Shown here piece after piece: positions 51,879 to 64,000 of a DNA stretch of 64,000 nucleotides; positions within the stretch are counted from its first letter, which is position 1, and every line of letters starts with the position of its first letter. Under the pieces are notes generated by a model that saw nothing but the letters and a program-made list of their open reading frames with translations, had not been told where the DNA came from and did not search any database. The position numbers and the translations under genes are program-made. Source of the stretch: Acidipropionibacterium virtanenii (GTDB lineage Bacteria; Actinomycetota; Actinomycetes; Propionibacteriales; Propionibacteriaceae); the NCBI RefSeq assembly GCF_003325455.1, contig NZ_CP025198.1, forward strand, positions 868,001 to 932,000, written 5' to 3'.

Positions 51879-51888
51879 TCTGATCCGC

Positions 51889-51894
51889 TAGACT
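51889..51894 (+). promoter_or_regulatory. -10 of the HTH-methyltransferase operon
   Basis: TAGACT, predicted start about 51901, leaving a 42-nt leader with AAGGAGG 6 nt before GTG 51943. The -35 region would overlap the half-sites. Confidence 0.45.
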
Positions 51895-51942
51895 GGGCCC
51901 GGTTGGAGCTGTGCTGCTCCTACCGATCCAAGGAGGCACCTC

Positions 51943-52197
51943 GTGAGCGAGCCCTGGCTGTCCACGGACGAGATCGCGGCCCACCTCGGCGTCACCAAAG
52001 ACACCGTGTATGCGTGGATCGCCGACAAGGGCATGCCCGCCCACAAGATCGGGCGCCTGTGGAAGTGCCAAGCCACCGAGGTCGACGAGTGGGTGCGCAC
52101 CGGCGCCGCAGCCAGCGACAGCCCGCACACTCATGACGGTGGTGGCCCCTACCCTGAGCAGGCAGGCACCCAGTCGAAACGGAAGGAGGGGCGATGA
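51943..52197 (+). CDS. Excisionase-like helix-turn-helix protein
   Basis: 84 residues; a winged HTH of the MerR/excisionase type fills residues 3-52 (WLSTDEIAAHLGVTKDTVYA, WIADKGMPAHKIGRLWKCQA, TEVDEWV), with a polar tail. AAGGAGG lies 6 nt before GTG 51943. Its stop overlaps the methyltransferase start by 4 nt, so it is the first cistron of that operon and more likely its regulator (like a C protein) than the element's Xis, though Xis is possible. Same-strand with the restriction-like genes and divergent from araC. Confidence 0.82.
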   Translation: MSEPWLSTDEIAAHLGVTKDTVYAWIADKGMPAHKIGRLWKCQATEVDEWVRTGAAASDSPHTHDGGGPYPEQAGTQSKRKEGR

Positions 52198-52846
52198 GCG
52201 CCAACGAGACCGAACGCTTGGTCAAGTCCAAGCAGCGCGTCGCCGACCACGGCGAAGTCTTCACCCCCTCCTGGATGGTCGAGGACATGCTCAACCTCGT
52301 CCAGGAAGAATCCGAACGCATCGATTCCCGGGTGCTGGAGCCGGCGTGCGGGTCGGGGAACTTCCTCGTGCCCGTCCTGACCCGCAAGCTCCTGACTGTG
52401 GCCGCCAAGCATGGCAAGAGTGACTTCGAGAAGCGCCACTACGCGCTGTTCGCATTGATGTGCACGTACGGCATTGAACTCCTGCCCGACAATGCCGCCG
52501 AGTGCCGCAGTAACCTCGCCACCCTGTTCAACGCGTTCCTCGGCATCGACCAGGACACCGACGACTGGGCTCGCGCCGCCCGGGCGGTGCTGGAGGTGAA
52601 CATTGTCCAGGGTGACGCTCTCACGATGACCACTCCGAGTGGTGGGCCGATCACGTTCGCCGAATGGGGGTACCTGGGGAAAGGGAAGTTCCAGCGCCGC
52701 GACTTCCGCTACGACGAGCTGACTCAGCGCTCCGCCTGGGAGGCCGAGGGGTCTCTGTTCGCCGACATGGGAGCCGACCTCTTCGCCCCTCAGACGACGT
52801 ACCCGACGATGTCGGTGGCGGACCTGGCCGGGCAGGTGAATGCCGC

Positions 52847-52850
<4 letters not shown>
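52194..52850 (+). CDS. Gamma-type N6-adenine methyltransferase, AdoMet-binding part
   Basis: 218 residues. It has the motif X/I region of gamma-class methyltransferases: HGEVFTPSWMVEDML and LEPACGSGNFLVPVL (residues 48-62). After that GIELLPDNAAECRSNLATLF and NIVQGDAL follow, but the catalytic NPPY-type motif IV is absent: the expected place reads DALTMTTPSGGPITFAEWGY. It therefore probably works with the next gene product, which has NPPY. ATG 52194 has GGAGGGG just upstream, overlaps the HTH stop, and its own stop overlaps the next start (ATGA). Alternatively it is a small type-IIG remnant. Confidence 0.8.
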
Positions 52851-57050
<4,200 letters not shown>

Positions 57051-57088
57051 CTGTCCCACCCGACGGCCGTATCGAAAGGTTCCGCTCC

Positions 57089-58864
57089 ATGTCGTTCCAG
57101 ACGCCGCGCAGCATCGAGGAGATGCTCACCGCGATCCACAAGCGCGAGTACCTGCTGCCCGCGATACAGCGAGAGTTCGTCTGGAACTCCGACCAGATAG
57201 CCAAGCTGGTGGACAGCCTGATGCGCGGCTACCCGGTCGGGTCGTTCCTCCTGTGGAATGTGGAGCCGGAGACTGCCCAGTCCTACACGTTCTACGAGTT
57301 CCTCACCAACTATCACGAGCGCGACAACCCGTACGCAGACAAGGCCACGGTCCCTACAGGGAGCGGAACAACGGCCGTTCTGGACGGGCAGCAGCGGCTC
57401 ACCGCGTTGAACATCGCCCTGTACGGCAGCTACGCGGAGAAGAAGAAGTACGCGTGGTGGAACAGCGTCGACGCGTTCCCCACTAAGCGGCTCTACCTCA
57501 ACCTCACCGACGACCCCGACGATGAGGAACTGGGCCTCAAGTACGACCTGCGCTTCCTCACCGACAAGGAGGCCGCCGCAGAGGACGGAGCAGAGGACAA
57601 GTGGTACCGGGTCGGCGCCGTCCTCGGCCTCGATGACTCCGGTCCGGCCATCATGGATGAGGTCGCCGAGCGAGGGATTTCGGACTACCGGACGGCGGCC
57701 CGTCGTCTCTACGACCTCTACCGCGCCGTACGCGACTTGAAACCGATGAACTACTTCCTGGTGACCGACCAAGATGCCGACAAGGTGCTGGAGATCTTCG
57801 TCCGCGTCAACAGCGGCGGCACGACGCTGTCCTACTCCGATCTGTTGCTGTCGATGGCCACCAACCAGTGGCAAGAACTCGACGCACGCGAGGAGGTCCG
57901 GTCCTTGGTCGCTGAACTCAACTCCAGTGCGGGACGCCAGTTCTCCTTTTCCAAGGACGTCGTACTCAAGACCGCGCTGACGGTTGCAGGCGTGGACGTC
58001 CAGTTCAAGGTCAAGAACTTCACTCAAACGAACATGGCGAAGGTCGAGGCGGCGTGGCCCGAGACCAAAGGGGCCCTGCTCCGCGCAGCAAGTTTGCTCC
58101 AGCAGTTCGGCTTCAACGAGCGCAACCTCACCGCGAACAGCGTCATCATCCCGATGGCCTACTACCTCTACCTGCGCGGCGCCGGTGACTCCTACCTCGA
58201 CTCCACAGCCGACGCCGTCGACCGGCTCACGTTGCAACGCTGGGTCACACGCTCGCTCATCAAGCGCGGCGTCTGGGGGTCCGGGCTCGATACGCTCCTC
58301 ACACGCCTCCGAGACGTCCTCCGCACGAACTCCACCAGCAGGTTCCCCATCGAAGCAGTCGAGACTGCAATGGCTGCCGTGGGCAAGGGACTCGTTTTCG
58401 ACGATGCCGAGATCGACGAACTTCTCAACCTCAAGTACGGCGGGCAGCGCACCTTCGCGGTGCTCTCCGTCCTCTACCCAGGACTGGACCTGGGTAAGAA
58501 GTTCCACGAGGACCACATCTTCCCGAAGTCACGGTTCACGCGAAAGCGTCTCGCGGCGGCCGGTGTGCCTGCCGACCAGATCGACGACTACCTGAACTCG
58601 GTGAACCTCATGCCGAACCTCCAGCTCCTTGCGGGCACCGCCAACATCGAGAAGCAGGATGCGCTCCCAGCGCAGTGGATCGAGGCTGCCTTCCCGACAT
58701 CCGAGAAGCGAGCGACCTACATCGCCGAGAATGATCTGGACAACCTCCCCTTGGACCTGGAGGGATTCCCGGTGTTCTTCGCCCAGCGCAAGCAGCGCAT
58801 CCGAACCCGGCTCGTCACAGCGCTCGGAACGACGAGCCAAGCAGAAAGCGCACATCAGAGCTGA
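57089..58864 (+). CDS. DUF262 plus HNH (GmrSD-like) nuclease
   Basis: 591 residues. N-terminal DUF262: LLPAIQREFVWNSDQIAKLV, DSLMRGYPVGSFLLW, and the nucleotide-dependent VLDGQQRLTAL (98-108); IFVRVNSGGTTLSYSDLLLS is also typical. C-terminal DUF1524-type HNH: FHEDHIFPKSRF (472-483) and NLMPNLQLLAG. This is the arrangement of GmrSD/BrxU/SspE-type enzymes that cut modified or unmodified foreign DNA under nucleotide control. Last gene of the HTH-methyltransferase-helicase operon. AAAGG lies 9 nt before ATG 57089. Confidence 0.88.
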   Translation: MSFQTPRSIEEMLTAIHKREYLLPAIQREFVWNSDQIAKLVDSLMRGYPVGSFLLWNVEPETAQSYTFYEFLTNYHERDNPYADKATVPTGSGTTAVLDGQQRLTALNIALYGSYAEKKKYAWWNSVDAFPTKRLYLNLTDDPDDEELGLKYDLRFLTDKEAAAEDGAEDKWYRVGAVLGLDDSGPAIMDEVAERGISDYRTAARRLYDLYRAVRDLKPMNYFLVTDQDADKVLEIFVRVNSGGTTLSYSDLLLSMATNQWQELDAREEVRSLVAELNSSAGRQFSFSKDVVLKTALTVAGVDVQFKVKNFTQTNMAKVEAAWPETKGALLRAASLLQQFGFNERNLTANSVIIPMAYYLYLRGAGDSYLDSTADAVDRLTLQRWVTRSLIKRGVWGSGLDTLLTRLRDVLRTNSTSRFPIEAVETAMAAVGKGLVFDDAEIDELLNLKYGGQRTFAVLSVLYPGLDLGKKFHEDHIFPKSRFTRKRLAAAGVPADQIDDYLNSVNLMPNLQLLAGTANIEKQDALPAQWIEAAFPTSEKRATYIAENDLDNLPLDLEGFPVFFAQRKQRIRTRLVTALGTTSQAESAHQS

Positions 58865-58952
58865 GCCTGCTTGGCGCTGACCGCCGCCGCCAATCGACCC
58901 TTCATCCGAGCCGCCACGCCTCTTGCAGATCGAGGTTCGGTGGCCCCGGTAG

Positions 58953-58983
58953 CTCACCTTCTTCCTGATGGAGGGAAGGTGAG
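58953..58983 (+). promoter_or_regulatory. Hairpin over the relaxase ribosome-binding site; oriT candidate
   Basis: Perfect 9-bp arms CTCACCTTC (58953-58961) and GAAGGTGAG (58975-58983); the right arm contains the purine-rich Shine-Dalgarno and ends in the first base of the GTG start. It may repress translation of the relaxase or mark the transfer origin. Confidence 0.45.
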
Positions 58984-61900
58984 TGGGCGTGACGGTGTCG
59001 ATGCGGGTGATGTCGGCCGGGAACGGCTACAAGTACCTCCTGCGCACCGTGGCCGCCGGGGATGGGGACCGGTCGCTGTCGACGCCGTTGACCCGTTACT
59101 ACAACGTGGAGGGCACTCCTCCTGGTCGATGGATGGGCAGCGGTCTCCCAGCGCTCGGGACCGGTCAGATCACGTCGGGCGACGAGGTCAGTGAAGCTCA
59201 GCTCCAGCTCCTGGTGGGGATGGGCCGTGACCCGGTGACGGGTGCGCCGCTGGGCCGCGCCTATCCGGTCTACAAGACCGTTGCGCAACGCGTCGAAGAG
59301 CGCACCGCAACTCTCGATCCGCACCTTGATCCGGCAGCACGCGCCCGCGCAATCACTGCAATCGAGGGCGAAGAAGCCGAACGCGGGACGCGGCGGGCGG
59401 TTGCAGGGTTCGACTTCACGTTCTCGATCCCCAAGTCCGCCAGTGTGCTGTGGGCTGTCGCGGATGCAGGCACGCAATCCCTGATCGCCCAGGCGCATCA
59501 CGACGCGGTTGCGGACATGATCGCCTACATGGAGCGTGAGGTTGCAGCCACTCGCACCGGCGCAAACGCTGGCGACGGTGCGGTCGCTCAGGTTGACGTT
59601 CGCGGTGTCATAGCCACCGCCTACGACCACTACGACTCCCGTGCTGGTGACCCGCACCTTCACACGCACGTGGTGATCAGCAACAAGGTTCAGACCGTCT
59701 TGGATGGGAAGTGGAGATCCTTGGACGGGAGGCCGTTGCACGCAGCTACCGTGGCTCTCTCAGAGCTGCACGAGGCAGTCTTTGCCGATCATCTGACGCG
59801 GATGCTCGGGGTCGAGTGGGAGTCGCGTGCCCGTGGCCGTGGCCGTGACCGCAATCCGGCATGGTCGATTGCCGACGTTCCCGAGGAGCTGGTTGCGGAG
59901 TTCTCCACGCGTGCACGACACATCGATGAGGCAACCGACCGGCTGATAGACAAATATGTGGCCGAGCACGGGCGGCGCCCGTCGGCCGCGGCGATCATGA
60001 AGCTGCGCGCCCAAGCAACGCTCTCAACACGCCCCGAGAAGACCGTGCACTCCCTGGCAGACCTGACTGCAAAATGGCGCAACCGAGCTGCCACTGTGCT
60101 GGGTGAGGATGCAACCGGGTGGGCACGCCGGGTTGCAGCCAACGAGCAGCCGCTGTTGCTACGGGCCGACGACATCCCCCTCGATATCGTCCGCAACCTC
60201 GGTGAGAGCGTCGTCGCTGCGGTCGGCGAGAAACGCTCAACCTGGCGACGCTGGAACCTCACCGCCGAAGCCGCCCGCCAAACCATGGACTACCGATTCA
60301 CCACCGCCCAGGACCGCGAAGCCATCGTCGGACTGGTCGTGGATGCCGCAGAGGCAGTGTCCCTGAGATTGACCCCGTTCGAGCTGGCCTCCAGCCCCGC
60401 CGCGTTCCGCCGCCCGGACGCCACCTCGGTCTTCAGGCCGAAGAACTCCACCATCTACTCCTCCCACCAGCTCCTTGACGCTGAGGACAGGCTCCTTGAG
60501 CGCAGTCACGACACGACCGGTCCGACGGTCAGCCTGGGGACAATGGAACGCATCGCCAGGCGCCCAGACCCCGAAGGACGCTTGCTGGGTCAGGACCAGA
60601 CAGATGCCCTCGTACGGATCGCGGTTTCTGGCCGCGTCCTGGACGTGCTGGTCGGTCCCGCAGGTGCTGGGAAGACCACTGCGATGAACGCCTTGCGTCG
60701 AGCATGGGAGAGCGAGCACGGCTCAGGTTCGGTCGTCGGGCTGGCGCCGTCCGCGGGTGCCGCCCAGGTCTTGGCAGAGGACCTGAGTATCGCGACGGAG
60801 AACACTGCGAAATGGTGGCAGACCCACCAGACCACGGGCGCCACCTTCCACGCGGGGCAACTCGTCATCGTGGACGAAGCCTCACTTGCAGGCACACTCT
60901 CCCTGGACCGAATCACCGGTCTCGCAGCCGAGGCGGGCGCGAAGGTGCTGCTGGTCGGCGACTACGCCCAGCTCCAATCCGTTGATGCGGGTGGCGCATT
61001 CGGGCTCCTGGTCCATGACCGAGGCGACGCGCCCGAACTCGTCGATGTCCACCGCTTTACCCATGCGTGGGAGAAGACCGCTTCTCTGGACCTACGGCAC
61101 GGCCACACCGACATCATCGACACCTACGACGTTCATGACCGCATCCGCGATGGTGAGACCGAGGAGATGGTCGACTCCGCCTACACCGCGTGGCGCGCAG
61201 ATCTGCTGGCAGGCAAGGCCACTGTGTTGGTGTCGGATTCCAACGAGTCGGTCACCGCCTTGAACATTCGCGCGCGCACCGACTTGATCCTTGACGGTGT
61301 CGTCCGAGGGACTCGCGAAGCAGGTCTCCACGACGGCACTCGCGCTGCCACTGGGGATGTCGTCATCACCCGACGCAATGACAGGCGCTTGAGGGCCGGG
61401 CGCGGATGGGTGCGCAACGGCGACCGTTGGAACGTGATGGACGTCCGTGACGATGGGTCCATCGCCCTCCAACGCGCTGGAGCCACGTGGGGTGCGACGG
61501 TCATCGTCCCCGCCGACTACGTCGCTGAGCACATCGAACTCGGGTACGCGGTCACCTCATACCGGGCACAAGGCATCACCACCGACACCGCCCACGTTCT
61601 CGTCGATTCGGCGATGACTCGGGAGAACCTGTACGTGGCCATGACCCGAGGACGGGACGCGAACGTCACCTACGTCGCCGTTGACCAACCCGATCCGGCC
61701 CATGACGTTCCGCACCCTGGCGAGAACCAGGCTGCCACCGGCCGCACTGTCCTGTACGGCGTCCTGAAACACGCGGGCGCAGAACTATCGGCCCACGAGA
61801 AGATCACCGCCGAGCAGGAGACCTGGGGCTCGATCGCCCAGCTCGCTGCCGAATACGAGACCATCGCCGCAGCCGCCCAACACGACCGCTGGGCCACCCT

Positions 61901-62552
61901 CATCCAGAACTCCGGCCTCACCTATACCCAGGCCGCCGACGTGCTTACCTCCGACGCCTTCGGGCCACTCACCGCAGAACTGCGCCGCGCGGAAGCGAAC
62001 TATCACAACGTCGATGCCCTTCTCCCGAAGCTGGTTCGCGCGCGACGGCTCGAAGACGCCGAGGACGTCGCAGCCGTCCTTCACCACCGAGTGGCCATGG
62101 CCACCGCACGCCCAGCCGGATCAGGACGCACCCGCAAGGCACCTCGCCTCATCGCTGGGCTCATCCCGGAAGCCACCGGGGCCATGACCAGTGACATGCG
62201 GCAGACGCTCAACGAACGCCGAGACCTCATCGAAGCCCGAGCCGACGCCGTCCTCGACCGTGCACTCGACCAGGCAGCGCCGTGGTTGGCGCAGCTGGGA
62301 CCGCAGCCCACGAACTCCAGGAAGCTGGCCACCTGGCGGCGCTCCGCCCGAGTGGTGGCCGCCTACCGAGACCGGTACCACGTCACCACCGACGCGGCAC
62401 TCGGCACCCAGGTTGATACCGTCGCCCAGAAGGTCGACGCGGCGCGCGCCCGGGCAGCGCTCGACGCGGCCCGTACGGTCGCCACAGACAGACCTCAGAA
62501 CGAGGATGCTGCGCGACGCTCAGAGTCACGGGTCGTGCGTCTCTCAATATGA
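58983..62552 (+). CDS. traA: MobF relaxase-helicase (TraA/TrwC type)
   Basis: 1189 residues. The N-terminal TrwC relaxase domain has the two-tyrosine segment LTRYYNVEG (Tyr39/Tyr40 as nucleophiles) and the histidine triad DPHLHTHVV (about 222-230). The C-terminal RecD-like helicase has VGPAGAGKTTAMNALRR (about 557), VIVDEASLAG (about 628), LLVGDYAQLQ and VTSYRAQGIT (about 858). It nicks at oriT and unwinds the transferred strand. GTG 58983 has GGAGGG at 7 nt. Plus-strand, opposite to the secretion genes. C-terminus ends in a helical tail. Confidence 0.93.
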   Translation: MGVTVSMRVMSAGNGYKYLLRTVAAGDGDRSLSTPLTRYYNVEGTPPGRWMGSGLPALGTGQITSGDEVSEAQLQLLVGMGRDPVTGAPLGRAYPVYKTVAQRVEERTATLDPHLDPAARARAITAIEGEEAERGTRRAVAGFDFTFSIPKSASVLWAVADAGTQSLIAQAHHDAVADMIAYMEREVAATRTGANAGDGAVAQVDVRGVIATAYDHYDSRAGDPHLHTHVVISNKVQTVLDGKWRSLDGRPLHAATVALSELHEAVFADHLTRMLGVEWESRARGRGRDRNPAWSIADVPEELVAEFSTRARHIDEATDRLIDKYVAEHGRRPSAAAIMKLRAQATLSTRPEKTVHSLADLTAKWRNRAATVLGEDATGWARRVAANEQPLLLRADDIPLDIVRNLGESVVAAVGEKRSTWRRWNLTAEAARQTMDYRFTTAQDREAIVGLVVDAAEAVSLRLTPFELASSPAAFRRPDATSVFRPKNSTIYSSHQLLDAEDRLLERSHDTTGPTVSLGTMERIARRPDPEGRLLGQDQTDALVRIAVSGRVLDVLVGPAGAGKTTAMNALRRAWESEHGSGSVVGLAPSAGAAQVLAEDLSIATENTAKWWQTHQTTGATFHAGQLVIVDEASLAGTLSLDRITGLAAEAGAKVLLVGDYAQLQSVDAGGAFGLLVHDRGDAPELVDVHRFTHAWEKTASLDLRHGHTDIIDTYDVHDRIRDGETEEMVDSAYTAWRADLLAGKATVLVSDSNESVTALNIRARTDLILDGVVRGTREAGLHDGTRAATGDVVITRRNDRRLRAGRGWVRNGDRWNVMDVRDDGSIALQRAGATWGATVIVPADYVAEHIELGYAVTSYRAQGITTDTAHVLVDSAMTRENLYVAMTRGRDANVTYVAVDQPDPAHDVPHPGENQAATGRTVLYGVLKHAGAELSAHEKITAEQETWGSIAQLAAEYETIAAAAQHDRWATLIQNSGLTYTQAADVLTSDAFGPLTAELRRAEANYHNVDALLPKLVRARRLEDAEDVAAVLHHRVAMATARPAGSGRTRKAPRLIAGLIPEATGAMTSDMRQTLNERRDLIEARADAVLDRALDQAAPWLAQLGPQPTNSRKLATWRRSARVVAAYRDRYHVTTDAALGTQVDTVAQKVDAARARAALDAARTVATDRPQNEDAARRSESRVVRLSI

Positions 62553-62651
62553 ACGATACGGAACACTTGAGGATTCATTGGTGCCAAATCGTTCGGAGCA
62601 GTTCATCCGTCGTCGTAGAGGAAACCCAACGATTCAATTGAAAGAAGGGTT

Positions 62652-63161
62652 CTAGTCGCGCCTCATTCCTATCCGTTCATAAGCGCGACGAAGGCGTTTT
62701 AGACACATGCCAATCACGAGCAAGAAATGAACAGAGGCGCCAACGGTGACTCCCGTCAAAATAGGTCCAGCACCGTCCGTTGAGATCCATCCACCCGCGC
62801 CGACGACTACTAGGAAGAGCACGAGCGTCAATCCCCACACAATCGCCCACAGAGTGTTCTTCATGCATTCGTCAATAAGATCAAGATCCTTTGGTAGAAG
62901 ACGCCGATCGTCTGGCAGTGAGATTCGCAGCTGAAATAGAAACACTGCCATTGAAAACAAGAGGCCAGCGACAATAGATATGCCTGCAACCGCCGCGGAT
63001 ACATCAGCAAGCCTCGCCCCGCTAAGCGCAGTCACGGCTCCACAAACCAGCGGGACAACAATTTGGCTCGTCAGGTCCCTCCAGCGGACCTTACCGGTTT
63101 GAGCATCGTAAAGCGTCTTAAAGTGATCTCTAGGGATACCAAACAGTGACGACTTGCTCAT
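62652..63161 (-). CDS. Hypothetical four-helix membrane protein
   Basis: 169 residues with four predicted helices in two hairpins (IVVPLVCGAVTALSGA, AVAGISIVAGLLFSMAVFLF, LWAIVWGLTLVLFLVVVGAG, ILTGVTVGASVHFLLVIGMC) and a basic C-terminus (CLKRLRRAYERIGMRRD). No family recognised; two-gene units of a membrane protein plus a soluble partner are common in defence cargo. The base composition is much more AT-rich than the transfer genes, so it was acquired separately. It overlaps the stop of the preceding gene: ATG 63161 or GTG 63164. Confidence 0.68.
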   Translation of the reverse strand: MSKSSLFGIPRDHFKTLYDAQTGKVRWRDLTSQIVVPLVCGAVTALSGARLADVSAAVAGISIVAGLLFSMAVFLFQLRISLPDDRRLLPKDLDLIDECMKNTLWAIVWGLTLVLFLVVVGAGGWISTDGAGPILTGVTVGASVHFLLVIGMCLKRLRRAYERIGMRRD

Positions 63162-64000
63162 CACTCATCACCATGTTTTCCTAACCTGCTCCAGTCAGAA
63201 ATCCAGACATCTGAATTTCTACTGCACATATCAGAGACCTTCTCGGAGCAAGTTTCAAGTAGTTCGATATCCGTCAACACTGGTTGGCTCGCATCGTTAA
63301 GAACCTCACGAACTGCAGGGGCGCCTTCTGATCCCAATATGAACTTCTTTGTTCGGCCGTCTCGCTCCATAGTGACGTACACATCGCTGCCATCGGGCAG
63401 GTCAGGCACTGAAACCAGTTCGCCCACCACCTCCTTCTTATGGAGTTGTGGAAGCAAACGGCCAGGAAAAACATTCCGACGTTCTGGGCGAGCGACATAG
63501 GAGATTGTTCCAACTTCAACTTGCGGTCCATCTGCGATGTCCGCACTATGTCCGCTCAATCGAACTTCGACCTCCTTCAGCTTCGCACCCTTCGACCACG
63601 CTTCGCTCTCTGTGACAGTCTGAGTCGTCATCGTAATCAAATCCGTGTAGTCACTAAAATAGCGCTTGAACAGCCGCAGTACTCGTGCTCCGGCTGATCC
63701 ACGTGACGACTCTTCAGCCAAGTAGTATGCAGTAGCGCCTTGTTCTGGGACGAAGAGGAGGGCTCGGTTTGCTCCAGTGGGCGCTTGGTCATCAAGAATG
63801 GTTCCGACTGTATCGCCGCTGGTAACGTCAACGATTTCACCAGGCTCTCCGTAGTAGCCGACCCTGAGATCTAGCAGCACGACCCGTGGTGCGACACTTC
63901 GCACATTTGCAATACTCACCCAGCTCTGATGCCTGTCATCCTGCGAAGTTTCGACGCCGAGATCGTTTGCCCAGTCTTGAAACAGCTTCAGCAGATCTTC
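63161..64000 (-). CDS. Hypothetical protein, 5' end outside window
   Basis: 279 residues visible, no recognised family. An in-frame GTG at 63919 could start a 252-residue protein, but the frame is open and protein-like to base 64000 (DLLKLFQDWANDLGVETSQD before it), so the gene probably begins beyond the window. The visible part has a hydrophobic strand VVLLDLRVGYYG and alternating strands (TVGTILDDQAP, RALLFVPEQGATAYYLAEES), suggesting a beta-rich domain; RLFKRYFSDYTDLI is helical. It shares low GC and a stop/start overlap with the membrane-protein gene downstream, so the two form a cargo pair. Confidence 0.62.
   Translation of the reverse strand, partial: EDLLKLFQDWANDLGVETSQDDRHQSWVSIANVRSVAPRVVLLDLRVGYYGEPGEIVDVTSGDTVGTILDDQAPTGANRALLFVPEQGATAYYLAEESSRGSAGARVLRLFKRYFSDYTDLITMTTQTVTESEAWSKGAKLKEVEVRLSGHSADIADGPQVEVGTISYVARPERRNVFPGRLLPQLHKKEVVGELVSVPDLPDGSDVYVTMERDGRTKKFILGSEGAPAVREVLNDASQPVLTDIELLETCSEKVSDMCSRNSDVWISDWSRLGKHGDE

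Overview
The window is high-GC actinobacterial DNA. The methylmalonyl-CoA mutase chaperone MeaB, a DUF3073 protein, an ATPase-less sugar ABC operon, several apparently leaderless genes and the overall gene style point to Propionibacteriaceae (for example the Acidipropionibacterium/Propionibacterium group). This is an inference from gene content, not a database match.

Bases 1 to about 30,000 are chromosome: asparagine uptake and hydrolysis (ansP partial, ansA); an MFS exporter divergent from meaB; purL; a convergent three-gene nitric-oxide reductase operon (qNOR, a Cys/His-rich membrane protein, a slipin); an AbiEi/DUF559-like protein; an M20 dipeptidase; a second MFS protein; purF-purM; DUF3073; an alpha/beta hydrolase; and a sugar ABC operon (lipoprotein plus two permeases). 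Then come tRNA-Phe and tRNA-Asp, an atypical SDR, a decayed type II restriction-modification pair of visibly lower GC, tRNA-Glu, a large secreted SH3-repeat hydrolase, a small membrane protein and tRNA-Lys. Three copies of one 72-bp palindromic element sit between genes at 7.3, 11.4 and 12.5 kb.

From tRNA-Lys (29,991-30,064) to the right edge lies an integrative conjugative element that runs off the window. Its large serine recombinase is read toward the tRNA and its reading frame crosses the tRNA in antisense. Inward follow SSB, a VirD4/TraG coupling ATPase, a VirB4-like ATPase, SCO6880-family and VirB6/TrbL-like membrane proteins, two DUF6112 proteins, a lytic transglycosylase/M23/M15-like wall hydrolase, a VirB8/TcpC-like protein, a ParB-like protein, a DUF2637 (SpdB-like) protein, a prim-pol replication protein, ArdC antirestriction and an AraC regulator, almost all on the minus strand with 4-nt stop/start overlaps. 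A MobF relaxase-helicase on the plus strand completes the transfer set.

Three cargo sites interrupt this backbone. (1) 37.9-38.8 kb: a leaderless TIR/DUF4062-like gene on the opposite strand. (2) 42.2-42.8 kb: an Imm-5-like immunity gene inserted next to a duplicated, decayed 3' end of a DUF6112 gene. (3) 51.9-58.9 kb: a tightly coupled HTH / split gamma-type methyltransferase / GIY-YIG-like nuclease-helicase / DUF262-HNH operon, divergent from the AraC gene across a shared set of half-sites. The last is the best candidate for a little-described defence system. The final 1.5 kb (62.6-64.0) is AT-richer cargo with two overlapping genes, one of them cut by the window edge.
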